A program made the position numbers and the translations under genes. Below the pieces are notes generated by a model that was not told the DNA's origin, made no database searches, and worked only from the letters and a program-made list of their open reading frames with translations. A stretch of DNA of 8,965 bases, taken from NCBI GenBank assembly GCA_037140615.1, contig JBAXED010000138.1, forward strand, positions 1 through 8,965. Direction: 5' to 3'. This document shows positions 5,807 through 8,965 of the stretch, piece by piece; positions within the stretch are counted from its first letter, which is position 1; each line of letters opens with the position of its first letter. The DNA comes from CAINVV01 sp037140615 (GTDB lineage: Bacteria > Bacteroidota > Bacteroidia > Bacteroidales > Prolixibacteraceae).

Positions 5807-6829
5807 TTATTCATCACCAAAATAGACACCCATCTTTCTTGCTTTCTCAACCAGCGTATCATTTGGATTGACCAAACTTAGCTTGCCACCTACTTTTTCA
5901 AGAGAAACAGACCCGATTTTGCCATTTTGCACAGCAACCATCTGACCATATTGGCCTTTGGCGATTAATTCGGTTGCATATGCGCCGTAACGGGTAGCCA
6001 GAATCCGGTCCATGGCAGAGGGACTACCTCCCCGCTGAATATAGCCCAACCTGGTATCCCTGGTTTCAATGCCGGTTAAGGTTTGTATTCTTTCAGCGAT
6101 GTATGCCGAAGCTGAAGTATGGGGTGGATGATCAATACCTTCAGCTACCACGACGATAGAGTAAGGCTTTTTCATGGAAAACCTGTTCTCTATGGCTTTG
6201 CATACACTATTAATATTGTATTTTATTTCTGGTATCAGGATGATGTCGCCGCCACCTGCCAATCCTGCATAAAGTGCTATCCAGCCTGCATCGTGTCCCA
6301 TCACTTCAATGACCATGGCCCGCTGATGAGAGTTGGCAGTGGTATGCAACCTGTCAATGGCTTCTGTGGCAATCGTAACTGCTGAATCAAAACCAAAAGT
6401 CAGCTCTGTGCCGAAAACATCATTGTCAATCGTTTTAGGAATACCGATTACATTGATACCCATCTTCTGTAATTGTGCAGCAGTCTTCATTGTTCCATTT
6501 CCGCCTATGCAAACAACACAATCAAGCCCCAGATCATTGTAATTCTTCTTAATGAGTGCCGGTTTCTCGTTTGTCTCTTCACCCTTTTCCATCTTAAATG
6601 GCTTTTCCCGTGATGTACCCAGGATTGTCCCTCCAACAGTAAGAATCCCTGATAACTTAGACTCATCCAGTTCAACATATTCCTTCCATATCAAGCCGCT
6701 GTAGCCTGCAGTAAAACCAATCACCTCCATCCCATGATTAAGTATGGCAGTTTTGCCGACACCGCGGATGGCTGCATTTAAGCCAGGACAATCACCACCT
6801 GCTGTCAATATCCCAATTTTCTTTGTCAT
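5807..6829 (-). CDS. pfkA: 6-phosphofructokinase (phosphofructokinase A superfamily, probably ATP-dependent)
   Basis: This cytoplasmic glycolytic enzyme phosphorylates fructose 6-phosphate to fructose 1,6-bisphosphate. From the ATG at 6829 it has 340 residues. Visible motifs are GGDCPGLNA (11-19), GGNGT (109-113), the catalytic loop PKTIDND (131-137), the substrate motif MGHDAG (177-182), VVVAEGI and QRGGSP (265-270). The open frame extends to a TTG at 6877, but a promoter match at 6875-6882 would start transcription inside that extension. The family also normally begins just before the GILTAGGD strand, so I chose the ATG at 6829; another ATG lies at 6841. The Gly after Asn in GGNGT, where pyrophosphate-dependent enzymes carry Asp, favours ATP. 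The Lys in PKTIDND is found in both mixed-clade ATP and pyrophosphate enzymes, so the phosphoryl donor is not certain. Confidence 0.94.
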   Translation of the reverse strand: MTKKIGILTAGGDCPGLNAAIRGVGKTAILNHGMEVIGFTAGYSGLIWKEYVELDESKLSGILTVGGTILGTSREKPFKMEKGEETNEKPALIKKNYNDLGLDCVVCIGGNGTMKTAAQLQKMGINVIGIPKTIDNDVFGTELTFGFDSAVTIATEAIDRLHTTANSHQRAMVIEVMGHDAGWIALYAGLAGGGDIILIPEIKYNINSVCKAIENRFSMKKPYSIVVVAEGIDHPPHTSASAYIAERIQTLTGIETRDTRLGYIQRGGSPSAMDRILATRYGAYATELIAKGQYGQMVAVQNGKIGSVSLEKVGGKLSLVNPNDTLVEKARKMGVYFGDE

Positions 6830-6874
6830 AGACACAATCATTAACACTATCTCAAAATACGTTTGAAGTGCTAT

Positions 6875-6902
6875 CAAAGTTACAACGAATAGTCAACCCA
6901 AA
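6875..6902 (-). promoter_or_regulatory. Promoter for phosphofructokinase
   Basis: Minus-strand TAACTTTG (6882-6875) is an exact TAnnTTTG match. TTTG (6902-6899) lies 16 bases upstream, slightly closer than usual for Bacteroidota promoters. Transcription would start near 6868, giving a leader of roughly 40 bases to the ATG at 6829. It is divergent from the DUF1080 promoter. Confidence 0.5.
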
Positions 6903-6922
6903 TGTTCTTTATTGAATTATAA

Positions 6923-6952
6923 TTTGTATTTTTTATAAAATTTGTACTTTAG
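6923..6952 (+). promoter_or_regulatory. Promoter for the DUF1080 lipoprotein gene
   Basis: TTTG (6923-6926), an 18-base AT-rich spacer and TACTTTAG (6945-6952, one mismatch to TAnnTTTG) form a typical Bacteroidota promoter. Transcription would start near 6959, about 30 bases before the ATG. The surrounding block is very AT-rich. Confidence 0.55.
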
Positions 6953-6987
6953 CACTTATGTAAATCCAACTTCAAAACCTGTAAAAT

Positions 6988-7785
6988 ATGAAAAGAAACC
7001 TTTTGATTTTTTTTGCTGCAATTTTGATTGCCGCAGGCTGCAATACACAACCTAAAAAAAGTGCTGATACAGCTAAAAGCACAGCCCCACAGAAAAGTGC
7101 CGCGGTTGAGGAATTCAACAAGCTATCTGACGCTGAAGCAGCACAAGGTTGGATACTGCTGTTTAATGGTAAAAATGGAGAAGGCTGGAGAGGAATAAAT
7201 AAGACTGATTTTCCTGCTGGTTGGATCATTGAAGATGGAACTCTCAAATGTATCGGTTCGGGCAATGGAGAGGCAGGCGCTGCAAATGGCGGAGATATTC
7301 TGTTTGCAACCAGACAATTTTCAAATTTCGACCTGAAGATTGAGTGGAAAATCTCAAAAGGGGGAAACTCCGGAATCTTCTACCTCGGGAAGGAAGTAAA
7401 GGGGAAGGAGATATGGAGAACAGCACCTGAATTTCAGGTTCTTGACAATGAAAATCACCCTGATGCCTTGCTAGGCAAAGAAGGCAACAGAATGGCCGGA
7501 TCGTTGTATGACCTGATCCCTGCCAAACCGCAAAATACCAAACCTTTTGGCGAGTGGAACAGTGCCGAAATTTTGTGCTATCAGGGTACTGTTGTTCACA
7601 AGCAAAATGGAGCAACAATTTTGGAATACCATCTCTGGACACCTGAATGGAACGAATTGGTTAAGAACTCAAAATTCCCTTCATACAATCCCGACTGGGC
7701 AAAAGTTCCCAAAGAGGGTTGCATTGCACTGCAAGACCATGGCAATGATGTGTGGTACCGTAACATCAAAATACGTCCCCTGTAG
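6988..7785 (+). CDS. DUF1080 (3-keto-disaccharide hydrolase family) lipoprotein
   Basis: This 265-residue lipoprotein has signal peptide MKRNLLIFFAAILIAAGC and predicted lipidated Cys18. A polar Lys/Thr/Ser-rich linker follows to about residue 50. The rest is one DUF1080 (PF06439-type, concanavalin-like jelly-roll) domain from GWILLFNGKNGEGWRG to the C-terminal VWYRNIKIRPL. Family hallmarks are present: SGIFY, PEFQVLDN (147-154), the aromatic-rich region near residues 214-233, and LQDHG (248-252). Some family members hydrolyse 3-keto-glycosides or disaccharides, often with a partner oxidoreductase; no such partner is in this window, so the substrate is unknown. It has its own promoter and ends at a shared bidirectional terminator. 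Lipidation places it in the envelope, probably the outer membrane. Confidence 0.93.
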   Translation: MKRNLLIFFAAILIAAGCNTQPKKSADTAKSTAPQKSAAVEEFNKLSDAEAAQGWILLFNGKNGEGWRGINKTDFPAGWIIEDGTLKCIGSGNGEAGAANGGDILFATRQFSNFDLKIEWKISKGGNSGIFYLGKEVKGKEIWRTAPEFQVLDNENHPDALLGKEGNRMAGSLYDLIPAKPQNTKPFGEWNSAEILCYQGTVVHKQNGATILEYHLWTPEWNELVKNSKFPSYNPDWAKVPKEGCIALQDHGNDVWYRNIKIRPL

Positions 7786-7789
7786 AAAT

Positions 7790-7818
7790 AAAAAAAGTTC
7801 CTGACCGGAACTTTTTTT
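7790..7818. terminator. Bidirectional intrinsic terminator between the DUF1080 gene and gldB
   Basis: AAAAAAAGTTCC (7790-7801) and GGAACTTTTTTT (7807-7818) form a perfect 12-bp stem around loop TGACC. The A-run and T-run make it work on both strands. It lies 5 bases from either convergent stop codon, so it should end both transcripts. Confidence 0.92.
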
Positions 7819-7823
7819 ATTTC

Positions 7824-8837
7824 TTATTCAGGCGAATATCCTGAATCATTCAAAATTTTGTGGTAGTCATTCTCTTTCATTAAATCCTGCAGTTTGGTTT
7901 GCGGATTCTTTTTCATGTAGTATTTTACTATTTGCCAACCTAGCCAAATGCCAGTTCTTCCTGGCGATTTTTGCCCAAAGGGAGTGGTGAAAGGAGCAGA
8001 ATTGATAAACCTTACCAACTCCATCCGGTCGCCTGAGAAAAGCATTTTCTTCTCGACCAGGTAACTCCAGATCTCTGCTTCATTGGCTTTGCACCAATCC
8101 AGTTCAACACTTCTATACCCTATTTTAAGCGTATCAGGTCCATCAGGGACCAGCGCATCCAATAAGTAGAGCAGTTTCCCCTGGTGTATCATATTGGATA
8201 TTAGGTTCTCAGTGTTACCTCTATACTCAAATTGTTGTGATACAAAGCCGTATATTGCATCGTAAACCAATTTCTTAGGTTCCATATTCTGCCTTTTGTA
8301 GGCAGGAATCCCCAATTGTTGATAAAATTTGCAATTTGAACCCAAGTAATTGTCCAGACTTATACCAACAGCTTGAGGCATGGTAACAACTGATTGGTTA
8401 AAACCGGATAAATAGGTATAGACTGAAGGAACAGGATACCCCGGAAAATAATATCTGTAATGCCTGAAGGCCAATTCAAGTTGTTTGGCATACGGTTCAA
8501 AATCATGAAAGAGAGAATCGGATTTCTGCCGGGCTTTTGTTACTGTTGAGTCACCTATGAAGGTAATCAGATAATCCGCGTAAAGGGAGTCTGTTGAATT
8601 TCCAATGGCTAAAATTTCCTTGTTGTAAAGGGAGAAAAAAGCACCATATTTTTCTTGCAATGCAGGAATCGCCTGTTTGATGTTCCCTCGTGTTACTGTG
8701 AATAGATCCTGATCCAACCTCCCGATTTTCATTGTTAAATTTATGTTGGAAACATCTACTTTCAATGGATTCCGATGGCAGGCAGTCAGCGCGAACAGCA
8801 AGGATATGAGGAACATGAATTGTCTCATCGAGGTCAT
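7824..8837 (-). CDS. gldB: Gliding motility-associated lipoprotein GldB
   Basis: This protein of 337 residues (334 from the internal ATG at 8828) has a lipoprotein signal with lipobox LTAC (Cys20). Recognition rests on family-typical segments spread over its length: KIGRLDQDLF near the N-terminus, YYFPGYPVPSVYTYLSGFN, AVGISLDNYLGSNCKFY, and the C-terminal SPGRTGIWLGWQIVKYYM. GldB is needed for gliding in Flavobacterium johnsoniae and occurs widely in Bacteroidota, including non-gliding species, so its presence alone does not prove motility. I see no HExxH metalloprotease motif. No gldC lies directly downstream; the gene instead ends at the shared terminator and converges with the DUF1080 gene. 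No confident promoter was found in the 128 bases upstream. Confidence 0.93.
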   Translation of the reverse strand: MTSMRQFMFLISLLFALTACHRNPLKVDVSNINLTMKIGRLDQDLFTVTRGNIKQAIPALQEKYGAFFSLYNKEILAIGNSTDSLYADYLITFIGDSTVTKARQKSDSLFHDFEPYAKQLELAFRHYRYYFPGYPVPSVYTYLSGFNQSVVTMPQAVGISLDNYLGSNCKFYQQLGIPAYKRQNMEPKKLVYDAIYGFVSQQFEYRGNTENLISNMIHQGKLLYLLDALVPDGPDTLKIGYRSVELDWCKANEAEIWSYLVEKKMLFSGDRMELVRFINSAPFTTPFGQKSPGRTGIWLGWQIVKYYMKKNPQTKLQDLMKENDYHKILNDSGYSPE

Positions 8838-8896
8838 TTAAGCACTTTAAAACATTTATGTATAGCAGAGGAAGAGCAAAATGCTTCGAATCCTCA

Positions 8897-8927
8897 TTGT
8901 TTACGGGTGTGAATTTATCTATTTTTG
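8897..8927 (+). promoter_or_regulatory. Outward-facing promoter match for an unseen plus-strand gene
   Basis: TTG (8897-8899), a 20-base spacer and TATTTTTG (8920-8927, exact TAnnTTTG) form a Bacteroidota-type promoter on the plus strand. No plus-strand coding start is visible before the edge at 8965, so the gene it serves would begin just outside the window, divergent from gldB. The rest of 8838-8965 holds nothing else I can name. Confidence 0.4.
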
Positions 8928-8965
8928 TCGTTAAGATTGACAAAATAAATCGATCAGTCTTTTAA

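Noticed and set aside
8551..8943. A 130-codon minus-strand frame overlapping the 5' part of gldB
   Set aside because: It lies in a different frame over a well-recognised protein and its translation resembles no family. It is a shadow frame.

Overview
The window looks like Bacteroidota chromosome, probably a free-living or environmental member. The evidence is the gene content: GldB, a TlpA-like lipoprotein with a DUF4369-type N-terminus, a duplicated DUF1573 protein, a DUF1080 lipoprotein and an ECF sigma factor coupled to a barrel protein. Promoters also resemble the Bacteroidota TTTG / TAnnTTTG type, start codons lack clear Shine-Dalgarno sequences, and base composition is moderately AT-rich. 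Nothing marks the region as phage, plasmid or island. No tRNA, rRNA, CRISPR array or transposase gene was seen.

Layout. Positions 1-2050 hold a signalling unit on the minus strand: a candidate ECF-type promoter, a long structured leader, an ECF sigma factor, and a translationally coupled protein cut by the left edge. That protein has a short cytoplasmic N-terminus, one membrane helix, a long linker and an outer-membrane beta-barrel. It could link an outer-membrane sensor directly to the sigma factor. The minus strand continues upstream with a TlpA-like thioredoxin-fold lipoprotein (2194-3294), the MeaB GTPase (3381-4508), a two-domain DUF1573 protein (4606-5697) and a phosphofructokinase (about 5807-6829). 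A compact GTAGAGACG-type palindromic repeat fills the gap between meaB and the DUF1573 gene.

At about 6830-6987 divergent promoters separate the phosphofructokinase from a plus-strand DUF1080 lipoprotein (6988-7785). That gene converges on gldB (minus, 7824-8837), and the two share a strong bidirectional terminator at 7790-7818. The last 128 bases hold the upstream region of gldB and a plus-strand promoter match that points out of the window.

Functionally the window is mixed: envelope signalling (sigma plus barrel), periplasmic redox or envelope proteins (TlpA-like, DUF1573), housekeeping metabolism (phosphofructokinase, and MeaB for B12-dependent methylmalonyl-CoA mutase), possible sugar processing (DUF1080) and gliding or secretion (GldB). 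The part most worth a second look is the sigma/barrel unit with its apparent autoregulatory promoter, symmetric operator-like site and terminator-like leader hairpin.
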